Assembly (NCBI GenBank): GCA_035759665.1 | Contig: DASTUM010000096.1 | Span: 1-10,150 of the forward strand | Reading direction: 5' to 3' | Source of the DNA: Micavibrio_A sp035759665 | Lineage (GTDB): Bacteria > Pseudomonadota > Alphaproteobacteria > Micavibrionales > Micavibrionaceae | Length of the DNA: 10,150 nt | Shown: piece after piece, positions 1 through 5,743 of the stretch | Position numbering within the stretch: the stretch's first letter is position 1 | Layout of the letters: each line of letters starts with the position of its first letter | Made by a program: the position numbers and the translations under genes | The notes under the pieces: model-generated | Database searches by the model: none | What the model was told of the DNA's origin: nothing | Seen by the model: the letters and a program-made list of their open reading frames with translations, nothing else

Positions 1-1109
1 ATGCCTTTGCCCGTGCGGTTGAACCGGTCGCGGTAATATTCGACGACAGCCTCTTCGACCGCCTTCTTGCCTCGCCCGGAGCCTGTGAAAAAGCGCTTTA
101 AGGCAAAAGATTTTTGGAAGATATGGGCATGGACGGCACGAAGATGCGTGTTGCGAGTCGCCAAAGAGAAGGACGCCGGAAAATCCAGCATGGCGTCCAG
201 GGGGCGCGCATCTTTAATATATCCTTTTTGGACAACGTCGAGAGTATAGAGGGCGTTTTTAAAAATCGTTTCCGGCGACTGGCAGAAAAGCGGCGGCTGT
301 CTCAAGGCAGCCTTTTCGATATAGGTTTTTTTGTCGATGTCGAGGAGGTTCGCGACGCGCGTGATGTTTCCGTCGATTGCCTTGGGCGACCGACAGAAAA
401 GCGACGGCTGTCTCAAGGCGGCCTTTTCGATATATATTTTTTTATCGATGCCAAGGAGGTTGGCTGCGCGTGTGATATTGCCATCGATCGTTTTCGGCGA
501 CCGGTAGAAAAGCGAGGGCTGTCTCAGAGCGGCCTTTTCGATATATGTTTTTTTATCGATGCCAAGGAGGTTTGCGGCGCGTGTAATGTTTCCTTCGATC
601 GTTTCCGGTGACTGGCAGAAAAGCGGCGGCTGTTTCAGGGCGGCCTTTTCGATATAGATTTTCTTGTCGATGTCGAGGAACTCCGCGGCGCGCGTAATAT
701 TTTCTTCGATCGTTTCCGGCGACTGGTAGAAAAGCGGCGGTTGTTTCAGGGCGGCCTTTGCGATATAGATTTTTTTGTCGATGCCCAGGAGGTCTGCGGC
801 GCGTGTGATGTTTTCTTCGATCGTTTTCGGCGACCGATAGAAAAGCGATGGCTGTTTCAAGGTAGCTTTTTCGATATAGGTTTTTTGGTCGATGCCCAGG
901 CGGGCTGCCGTCTCCGTTATCTTTCCATGGAAATCCCAGAATCCGCTTTGGGCGGAAAGAGAGGTTTTCGCCATGATAAAATTTATGTCCGTGAGCAGGC
1001 GCGGCAGAACCGATTTTATCTGTTTGGGCGTCAACGGCACATCGAGCATTGCGGCGCGGGCGATGGTTTCGTAGGGGGCCGTTTCTTGCAAATCTTCGGA
1101 AATAGGCAT
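1..1109 (-). CDS. mTERF-like 37-residue-repeat protein, copy B (3' end beyond window)
   Basis: The reading frame opens at ATG 1109-1107 and stays open for 369 codons to the window edge, so the C-terminus is missing. The start is set by AAGG six bases upstream and by matching the start of the neighbouring paralogue. Residues 1-61 form a non-repeated head (containing PLTPKQI and SGFWDF). Residues 62-283 are six exact 37-residue repeats with pattern N-I-T-R-A-A-x-L-L-x-I-D-K-K, then a helix, then Q-P-x-L-F-x-x-S-P-x-T-I. Residues from about 284 include a degenerate last unit, FPASFSLATRNTHLRAVHAH, and a basic tail with GSGRGKK. Repeat length, the Pro-x-Leu-Phe turn, the Leu-Gly-Ile helix junction and the closing FPxxFS unit resemble mTERF-type alpha-solenoids, which bind nucleic acid in organelles. 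That relation is inference; the function is unknown. No signal peptide is visible, so a cytoplasmic location is expected. Confidence 0.85.
   Translation of the reverse strand, partial: MPISEDLQETAPYETIARAAMLDVPLTPKQIKSVLPRLLTDINFIMAKTSLSAQSGFWDFHGKITETAARLGIDQKTYIEKATLKQPSLFYRSPKTIEENITRAADLLGIDKKIYIAKAALKQPPLFYQSPETIEENITRAAEFLDIDKKIYIEKAALKQPPLFCQSPETIEGNITRAANLLGIDKKTYIEKAALRQPSLFYRSPKTIDGNITRAANLLGIDKKIYIEKAALRQPSLFCRSPKAIDGNITRVANLLDIDKKTYIEKAALRQPPLFCQSPETIFKNALYTLDVVQKGYIKDARPLDAMLDFPASFSLATRNTHLRAVHAHIFQKSFALKRFFTGSGRGKKAVEEAVVEYYRDRFNRTGKG
261..926 (-). repeat. Six tandem 111-bp coding repeats in copy B
   Basis: These are six consecutive 111-bp units (666 bp) with no spacers, encoding residues 62-283 of copy B. 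The first unit is the most diverged and the inner units are nearly identical in protein sequence. The residue after R-A-A differs between units (D, E, N, N, N), as does the dipeptide before Ser-Pro (YR, YQ, CQ, YR, CR, CQ). Since 111 is divisible by three, an open frame on the opposite strand also repeats without stops; this produces spurious antisense reading frames. Confidence 0.95.
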
Positions 1110-1115
1110 GCCAGA

Positions 1116-1127
1116 CCTTATAAAAGG
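1116..1127 (-). promoter_or_regulatory. Ribosome-binding site of copy B inside a short hairpin
   Basis: Read on the minus strand, CCTT-TTAT-AAGG forms a four-base-pair stem whose right arm is the Shine-Dalgarno AAGG, placed six bases before the ATG at 1109. The adjoining AGGCCGGCCT is a perfect palindrome. The arrangement matches the leader of copy A and could modulate translation. That role is inferred from sequence only. Confidence 0.4.
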
Positions 1128-1164
1128 CCGGCCTGTCAAAAGCAATAATAATTATGAAAATTAT

Positions 1165-1203
1165 TTATCTGGTTAACGGCAACGCGGCTTCGGCCAGCCT
1201 AGT
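1165..1203 (-). pseudogene. Duplicated remnant of the M20 amidohydrolase C-terminus
   Basis: Between the two repeat genes the minus strand reads TRLAEAALPLTR followed by TAA. The real amidohydrolase (3808-2612) ends ARLAEAAMPLTK and TAA, so 9 of 12 residues are identical and the stop aligns. The similarity continues past the stop into the spacer, with shared runs such as TTAACGGCA and CGGCTTCGGCCAGCCT-like sequence on the plus strand, and on to the start of each repeat gene. No start codon or upstream amidohydrolase sequence is present, so this is a fossil tail carried along in the duplication that produced copies A and B. It lies immediately downstream of the copy A stop codon. Confidence 0.8.
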
Positions 1204-1221
1204 GGCAAGGGAGCGGGGACG

Positions 1222-2556
1222 CTATATAGGGGAGGGAGCGTGTCCGGCGCGCTGGCGCAGGGGCGTTTCCGGTGCCGGAACCCAATCCGGCAGGGCGGAA
1301 ATAATCCCGGCCTCGGCCATGATCTGCAAGGTAAGGACGCCTTTTCCGGTGCGGTTGAACTGGTCGCGGTAATGTTCGACGACAGCCTTTTCGACCGTTT
1401 TCTTGTCTCGCCTGGACCCTGTGAAAAAGTTGCTTAAGGTAAAAGATCTTTGGACGATATGGGCATGGACGGCGCGAAGATGGGTGTTGCGCGTCGCCAG
1501 GCCAAAGGCCGCCGGAAAATCCAGCATGGCGTCCATGAGAGGCGCATTTCTAATATATCCTTTCCCGCCAGCGGCCAGAATATAGAGGCTGTTTTTAAAG
1601 ATCGTTTCCGGCAACTGGTAGAAAAGCGGCGGCTGTTTCAGGGCCGCCTTTTCAATATAGGATTTTTTGTCGATGCCCAGGAGGTTCGCGGCGCGTGTGA
1701 TATTGCCGTCGATCGCTTCCGGCGACCGGCAGAAAAGCGACGGCTGTTTCAAGGCTGCCTTTTCAATATAGATTTTTTTATCGATGCCAAGAAGGAACGC
1801 GGCGCGGGTAATTTTTCTCTCGATCGTTTCCGGCAACTGGTAGAAAAGCGGCGGTACTTTCAGGGCGGCCATTTCGAGATATGTTTTTTTGTCGATGTGA
1901 AGCAGGCTCGCGGCGCGTGTAATATTGCCGTCGATCGTTTCCGGCGAGTGGCAGAAAAGCTGCGGCTGTTTCATGGCTGCCTTTTCGATATAGATTTTTT
2001 TATCGATGCCCAGGAGACTCGCAGCGCGTGTAATATTGCTGTCGATCGTTTCCGGCGACTGGCAGAAAAGCTGCGGCCGTTTTAAGAGAGCCATTTCGAG
2101 ATAGATTTTTTTGTCGATGTGAAGGAGCTTCGCGGCGCGTGTAATGTTTTTGCCGATCGTTTTCGGCGACTGGTAAAAAAGCGGCGGCTGTTTCAAGGCC
2201 GCCTTTTCGATAAAGGTTTTTTTGTCGATGTGAAGGAGCTTCGCGGCGCGTGTAGTATTTTTGTCGATTGTTTTCGGCGACTGGCAAAAAAGCGACGGTT
2301 GTTTCAGGGCCGCCTTTTCAAGATAGATTTTTACATCGATGCCAAGGCGGTTCGCCGCCGCCATAATCTTTCCTCGGAAATCCCAGAAGCCGCTATGTGC
2401 GGAAAGAGGTGTCTTCGTCGTGATAAAACTTATGTCCTTGCGCAGGCGCGGCAGGATCGATTCTATTTGTTTTGGGGTCAAGGGCACGTCGGCCAGCGCG
2501 GCGCGCGCGATGGTTTCATAGGGGGCCGACTCTTGTAAATCGTCGTAAAGACCCAT
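1222..2556 (-). CDS. mTERF-like 37-residue-repeat protein, copy A
   Basis: This 444-residue protein starts at ATG 2556-2554, six bases after AAAGG, and ends at TAG 1222. Residues 1-61 are a non-repeated head. Residues 62-320 are seven 37-residue repeats. Residues 321-375 hold a degenerate unit with FPAAFGLATRN, followed by a basic stretch (GSRRDKK) and a Pro-rich end. Each repeat has a conserved I-T-R-A-A segment, an L-L-x-I-D-K-K turn, an amphipathic E-K-A-A-L-K helix, and P-x-L-F before S-P-x-T-I. The P-to-P spacing and the LxxxGI and FPxxF features are those of mTERF repeats, known mostly from eukaryotic organelle nucleic-acid-binding proteins. Homology is inferred by eye, not searched. 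The gene lies 55 bp after the amidohydrolase stop, suggesting co-transcription. It is paralogous to copy B along its whole length. Alternative: an unrelated bacterial alpha-solenoid. Confidence 0.9.
   Translation of the reverse strand: MGLYDDLQESAPYETIARAALADVPLTPKQIESILPRLRKDISFITTKTPLSAHSGFWDFRGKIMAAANRLGIDVKIYLEKAALKQPSLFCQSPKTIDKNTTRAAKLLHIDKKTFIEKAALKQPPLFYQSPKTIGKNITRAAKLLHIDKKIYLEMALLKRPQLFCQSPETIDSNITRAASLLGIDKKIYIEKAAMKQPQLFCHSPETIDGNITRAASLLHIDKKTYLEMAALKVPPLFYQLPETIERKITRAAFLLGIDKKIYIEKAALKQPSLFCRSPEAIDGNITRAANLLGIDKKSYIEKAALKQPPLFYQLPETIFKNSLYILAAGGKGYIRNAPLMDAMLDFPAAFGLATRNTHLRAVHAHIVQRSFTLSNFFTGSRRDKKTVEKAVVEHYRDQFNRTGKGVLTLQIMAEAGIISALPDWVPAPETPLRQRAGHAPSPI
1597..2373 (-). repeat. 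Seven tandem 111-bp coding repeats in copy A
   Basis: Seven gap-free 111-bp units (777 bp) encode residues 62-320 of copy A. The first unit is degenerate at its beginning (GKIMAAANRLGID) and at the same place as in copy B. Position 8 of the unit, after R-A-A, reads N, K, K, S, S, F, N; the dipeptide before Ser/Leu-Pro reads CQ, YQ, CQ, CH, YQ, CR, YQ. Copy A has one more unit than copy B, as expected from unequal exchange between repeats. Confidence 0.95.
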
Positions 2557-2563
2557 GCCATAC

Positions 2564-2591
2564 CTTTATAAAAGCCAGGCTTTATAAAAGC
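2564..2591 (-). promoter_or_regulatory. Double CTTTATAAAG palindrome in the leader of copy A
   Basis: The 12-base sequence CTTTATAAAGC occurs twice on the plus strand, at 2564-2575 and 2580-2591, with starts 16 bases apart. Its first ten bases form a perfect palindrome. On the transcribed (minus) strand the two copies can also pair with each other (AAAGC-CTG-GCTTT, extended through a one-base bulge), and the last one overlaps the AAAGG ribosome-binding site. This could be a protein-binding site or an RNA hairpin masking the start. It is also A/T-rich enough to contain a -10 element, but no convincing -35 was found at the right distance. Confidence 0.4.
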
Positions 2592-2611
2592 AATAAAATT
2601 ATGAAAACATC

Positions 2612-3808
2612 TTATTTTGTTAACGGCATCGCCGCTTCGGCCAGCCTGGCCCAGTATTCGATTCCGGTCGGAATGATCCCGTCGTTGAAATCATAGCCGA
2701 CATTGTGAAGCCCCTGATTGTGCGGGCTCTGCGGCTGATCTTTTTCCGCCTGCCCGACCCAGATATAGCAGCCGGGCACCTGCTGGAGCATCGCGCCGAA
2801 ATCCTCCGCGCCCATGCAGGGCTCGACATTGGCATTTACATTCGCTTCGCCGGCCACCTGGCGGGCGATCGAGGCGGCGAATTCGCTCTCCGCTTGCGTG
2901 TTGACGGTCGGGTCGTAACCCTCATGGGCTTTGATCTCGAACCGCGTGTTATAGGCGGCGGCGATGGTCGAGGCGATTTCCGTGATGCGGCGATGGAGCA
3001 GGGCGCGGGTTTCGGGGCGGAAGGCGCGGTAGGTGCCAGACAGCACGGCCTTGTCCGGAATGACGTTGATGGCGCCAGACCCGGCATGGATGTTGGTGAT
3101 CGACACCACCGCCTGATCGACGGGATCGACCTGGCGGGAAACGATTGTCTGCAACGCCGTGACGATCTGGCTCGCCGCGATGATCGGATCGATGTTGAAA
3201 TGGGGAAGGGCCGCGTGGCCGCCTTTGCCCGTGATGGTTATTTCAAAAGAATCCGATGACGCCATGATAGGGCCAGGGCGGAGGCCGATCGTACCCTTGG
3301 GCAGGCCCGGCCAGTTGTGCATTCCATAGACCGCCTGCATGGGGAATGTTTGGAACAATCCCTCCTTGATCATGCGGATCGCGCCGCCGCCGCCTTCTTC
3401 GGCGGGCTGGAAGATCAGGTGGACTTTGCCGTTGAAATTGCGGGTTTCGGACAGGTATTTCGCCGCGCCGAGCAGCATTGCCGTATGCCCGTCATGGCCG
3501 CACCCATGCATCTTGCCCGAAATTTTCGACGCCCAGGGCTGCCCCGACGCCTCGGTCATGTTGAGCGCGTCCATATCGGCGCGCAGGCCGATCGCCTTGC
3601 CGGAATCCGTTTTCTGGCCTTCGATGGTCGCGACGATGCCTGTCTTGGCGATCCCCGCCTTGAACGGAATGCCCCATTCGGTGAGTTTCCTTTGCACAAG
3701 GTCGCTCGCGAATGTTTCCTCATACGCGGTTTGCGGGTTCTGGTGCAGTTCGCGGCGGTATCCCGCGATCTCGTCTTTCATGCCAGCGATGGAATTGATG
3801 GTGCTCAT
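2612..3808 (-). CDS. M20D family metal-dependent amidohydrolase (N-acyl-amino-acid / hippurate hydrolase type)
   Basis: This 398-residue cytoplasmic peptidase-fold enzyme is of the usual length for M20D. Expected two-metal ligands are visible: Cys103 and His105 in HGCGHDGH, Glu138 after the catalytic-base position Glu137 in FQPAEEGG, His164 in YGMHN, and His368 in LHNVGYDFND. RADMDALNM at about 76-84 is also typical, and residues from about 185 to 295 (with GKGGHAALPH) form the inserted dimerisation domain. The family hydrolyses amide bonds of N-acyl amino acids, hippurate or similar conjugates; the substrate cannot be read from sequence. The start has no clear Shine-Dalgarno, and the gene begins 18 bp after the upstream AlgH-like stop, so it is probably translated as part of one transcript. 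Its last 12 codons are duplicated at 1165-1203. Confidence 0.92.
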   Translation of the reverse strand: MSTINSIAGMKDEIAGYRRELHQNPQTAYEETFASDLVQRKLTEWGIPFKAGIAKTGIVATIEGQKTDSGKAIGLRADMDALNMTEASGQPWASKISGKMHGCGHDGHTAMLLGAAKYLSETRNFNGKVHLIFQPAEEGGGGAIRMIKEGLFQTFPMQAVYGMHNWPGLPKGTIGLRPGPIMASSDSFEITITGKGGHAALPHFNIDPIIAASQIVTALQTIVSRQVDPVDQAVVSITNIHAGSGAINVIPDKAVLSGTYRAFRPETRALLHRRITEIASTIAAAYNTRFEIKAHEGYDPTVNTQAESEFAASIARQVAGEANVNANVEPCMGAEDFGAMLQQVPGCYIWVGQAEKDQPQSPHNQGLHNVGYDFNDGIIPTGIEYWARLAEAAMPLTK

Positions 3809-3826
3809 AAAGGAGAGTGTAGGGCT

Positions 3827-4375
3827 TCAGTTCACCAAATTCAAGGCGCGGGCGCGGCGGGCCTGATGCGGCGTGCGGAACACGATGTCCGGCGTGGCGG
3901 GGAGGAGAGTCCACAGCCCGGCCTCCATTTCCTGCCGGAGCGTGGCGGCGTCCCAAAGGCGGAAGCCCGCAACCACCAGAAACGGTTCATGAGCCGAAAG
4001 GGAAATACGGGTTGGTGCGCTGTCCGGCGTCATGATGGCGGGTGGATGGCCGGGGATGAGGTTATAGCGAAAGGAACGAAAGGCGAAATCCTCCCCGGCG
4101 GGGTGGGAGTCCGGGCCTTTGGCCGCGCTTGTATGGAGAATAGTCAGGGCGTCCTCTCCGCCTTCCGGCCCGCCTTTGAGGATGACGGCCTCGTCAGGTT
4201 CCCGGTGCAGGGCGGCGAGGAAGGGCCGATAGGACAGCGCAGCGTGCGGCGTCGTCAGGTCGAGCGCCAGAATGCCGTCTTCGCCCGCATGGAAGACGAA
4301 CCACAGGCCGGGTTCGATGGCGGTTTCTTGCGAGACGATCAGCCATCCTGCCTGCGGCATCGCGGGGGCCATCAT
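3827..4375 (-). CDS. Divergent YqgE/AlgH (UPF0301) family protein
   Basis: This 182-residue soluble protein has the two landmarks of the AlgH family: a GGP segment followed by LH (LKGGP, residues 66-70, then ILHTS near 79-83), and a distal block PFLVVAGFRLW followed by LRQEMEAGLW and an LPATPDIVF-like stretch (131-166). These correspond to the family's GYAGWxxGQLExEL and the following PAD...F region. The second block has lost the usual Gly-Trp-Gly-Gln pattern, so this is a divergent member. The family's biochemical role is unsettled; the AlgH name comes from a link to alginate control in Pseudomonas, and no function should be carried over. AAGGAG lies one base before the first ATG and four before a second ATG at 4372, so the true start may be 4372. 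It heads the minus-strand block with the amidohydrolase and both repeat genes. Confidence 0.72.
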   Translation of the reverse strand: MMAPAMPQAGWLIVSQETAIEPGLWFVFHAGEDGILALDLTTPHAALSYRPFLAALHREPDEAVILKGGPEGGEDALTILHTSAAKGPDSHPAGEDFAFRSFRYNLIPGHPPAIMTPDSAPTRISLSAHEPFLVVAGFRLWDAATLRQEMEAGLWTLLPATPDIVFRTPHQARRARALNLVN

Positions 4376-4456
4376 GCTCCTTGTTCTGCTGACGAAGGTT
4401 ATGTTATGTGTCTGCCGCGCGCGATTCAGCGTGTCAAGTTTTTACGGGCAGAATTT

Positions 4457-5743
4457 ATGCATTATCGTTTTCCTATAGCCACGGCCCTGACCGAATCCCT
4501 GCGCGGCGGGTATGGATCTTCCGTATTCAAATCGGACCTTGCCGCTGGCGCCGTCGTCGCCCTGATCGCCCTGCCGTTGGCCATGGCGCTGGCGATTGCG
4601 GTGGGATTGCCGCCGCAGCACGGTCTGTATACCGCCATTGTCGCGGGCATCGTAACGGCGCTGTTCGGCGGATCGCGGTTTCAGGTGAGCGGGCCGACAG
4701 CGGCCTTCGTCGCTATTCTTGCGCCCATCGTCGCCCAGCACGGGCTTCAGGGCCTGATCTGGTGCCAGTTGATGGCGGGCGCGCTCCTTATCCTGCTTGG
4801 GCTTTTACGCCTGGGGCGGTTTATCTCGCATGTGCCCTATGCCGTGACGACCGGGTTTACGGCGGGAATTGCCGTCGTGATCGCCACGCTCTCCCTGAAC
4901 GATTTTTTCGGGCTGCGCATAGAGCATATGGGGCCGCATTACTGGGAAAAGGTGGCTGTTATTTTCCAATCGCTTTTCCATCTCAGCCTATCGGAAACGA
5001 TCATCGGATCTTTCTCTCTGGCGGTTATGATCCTCTTGCCGCGTTTTACAAAAGCCTTGCCCGCGCCCGTCATCGGCGTTGCGGCAGGAACGGCGCTTTC
5101 CATCCTCGCCGTGCGGATGGGAATGCCGGTCGATACTATCGATTCCCGCTTTTCGTATATTGCGGCGGACGGATCGCAGGGGGCGGGGATACCGCCGGCC
5201 TTGCCGGAATTTCATTTACCCGCCGCCATGGATATCATGCCGCTGCTCGTCCCCGCCGTGACGGTGGCGCTGCTCGCGGCGCTGGAATCCCTTCTTTCGG
5301 CGACAGTGGCGGACAATATCACGGAAACGAAACACAACCCGGATTCGGAACTGGTCGGCATTGGGTTCGGCAATCTTCTGTCCGGTTTCTTCGCGGGAAT
5401 TCCGGCGACGGGGGCGCTGGCGCGTACTGCCGCGAATATCCATGCGGGGGCGAAAACGCCGCTGGCGTCGATCTATCACGCGCTGCTGCTGCTCGTTTTC
5501 ATGCTCGCGCTGGCGCCTTATATCAGCAAGATTCCCATGGCTGCGCTGGCGGCGTTGCTCCTCAGCACGGCGTGGAGGATGGCGCATGTCCATCTGGTTG
5601 TCGATATCGTCAAGGTGGGCAACAAACAGGACACGGCGCTGCTCTTCGTCACGTTTTTCCTGACCGTGATTTTCGACATGGTGGCGGGCGTCGGCGCGGG
5701 TCTCGCGCTTGCTTACATCTTTCATAAGGCCGAAAAAGCCTAG
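4457..5743 (+). CDS. DauA/YchM-like SulP family anion transporter without STAS domain
   Basis: This 428-residue inner-membrane protein has many hydrophobic segments from about residue 30 to 420. It matches the membrane part of E. coli DauA closely in remembered motifs: FKSDLAAG, IALPLAMALAIA, HGLYTA, GGSRFQVSGPTAAFVAIL (71-88), ADGSQGAGIP (237-246), ALESLLSATVADNITETKHN (275-294) and TAWRMAHVHLVVDI (371-384). SulP proteins move sulfate, bicarbonate or C4-dicarboxylates; the DauA likeness makes a dicarboxylate plausible, but the substrate is not proven. DauA-type proteins normally carry a cytoplasmic STAS domain of over 100 residues after the last helix; here the protein stops ten residues after it. 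The open frame extends far upstream, but there it is antisense to other genes. ATG 4406, with GAAGG seven bases before it, is a credible alternative start that adds 17 residues. Confidence 0.9.
   Translation: MHYRFPIATALTESLRGGYGSSVFKSDLAAGAVVALIALPLAMALAIAVGLPPQHGLYTAIVAGIVTALFGGSRFQVSGPTAAFVAILAPIVAQHGLQGLIWCQLMAGALLILLGLLRLGRFISHVPYAVTTGFTAGIAVVIATLSLNDFFGLRIEHMGPHYWEKVAVIFQSLFHLSLSETIIGSFSLAVMILLPRFTKALPAPVIGVAAGTALSILAVRMGMPVDTIDSRFSYIAADGSQGAGIPPALPEFHLPAAMDIMPLLVPAVTVALLAALESLLSATVADNITETKHNPDSELVGIGFGNLLSGFFAGIPATGALARTAANIHAGAKTPLASIYHALLLLVFMLALAPYISKIPMAALAALLLSTAWRMAHVHLVVDIVKVGNKQDTALLFVTFFLTVIFDMVAGVGAGLALAYIFHKAEKA
5740..5743. other. CTAG serving as stop codon for two convergent genes
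   Basis: The palindrome CTAG reads as TAG on both strands. The plus-strand stop of the SulP gene (5741-5743) and the minus-strand stop of yejE (5742-5740) share it. There is therefore no intergenic space or room for a conventional bidirectional terminator between these convergent genes, and each transcript must end inside, or antisense to, the other gene. Confidence 0.9.

Noticed and set aside
261..926. Reading the 111-bp repeats as a CRISPR array or TAL-effector repeats
   Set aside because: The units are contiguous coding sequence with no spacers, ruling out CRISPR. The 37-residue unit lacks the TALE pattern (34 residues with LTPxQVVAIAS and GGKQALE).
1116..1140. TTGACA followed by TATAAG upstream of copy B as a promoter
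   Set aside because: The spacer is only about 11 bases and the supposed -10 overlaps the ribosome-binding site.
114..1148. Long plus-strand frames with their own 37-residue repeats (e.g. RRLFQGGLFDI...), also at 1450-2085 and 2119-2538
   Set aside because: They are antisense to the repeat genes. A 111-bp period is divisible by three, so a stop-free unit stays open in several frames. They break at unit differences, lack start signals and have odd composition, whereas the minus-strand frame spans both arrays with matching heads and tails.
4432..4437. TTGACA on the minus strand upstream of the AlgH-like gene as a promoter -35
   Set aside because: No acceptable -10 lies 16-18 bases downstream; the only candidates (CATAAC) are 23 or more bases away. 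The block probably has a promoter here, but it cannot be specified.
3317..4456. 380-codon upstream extension of the SulP reading frame
   Set aside because: It is antisense to the amidohydrolase and AlgH-like genes, is basic and non-membrane, and has no SulP similarity. Homology begins only at about 4457, or 4406 at most.
4408..5727. 439-codon frame overlapping the SulP gene in another frame
   Set aside because: It is a shadow of the GC-rich membrane-protein gene; it is rich in Arg and Gly, with no membrane segments and no recognisable family.
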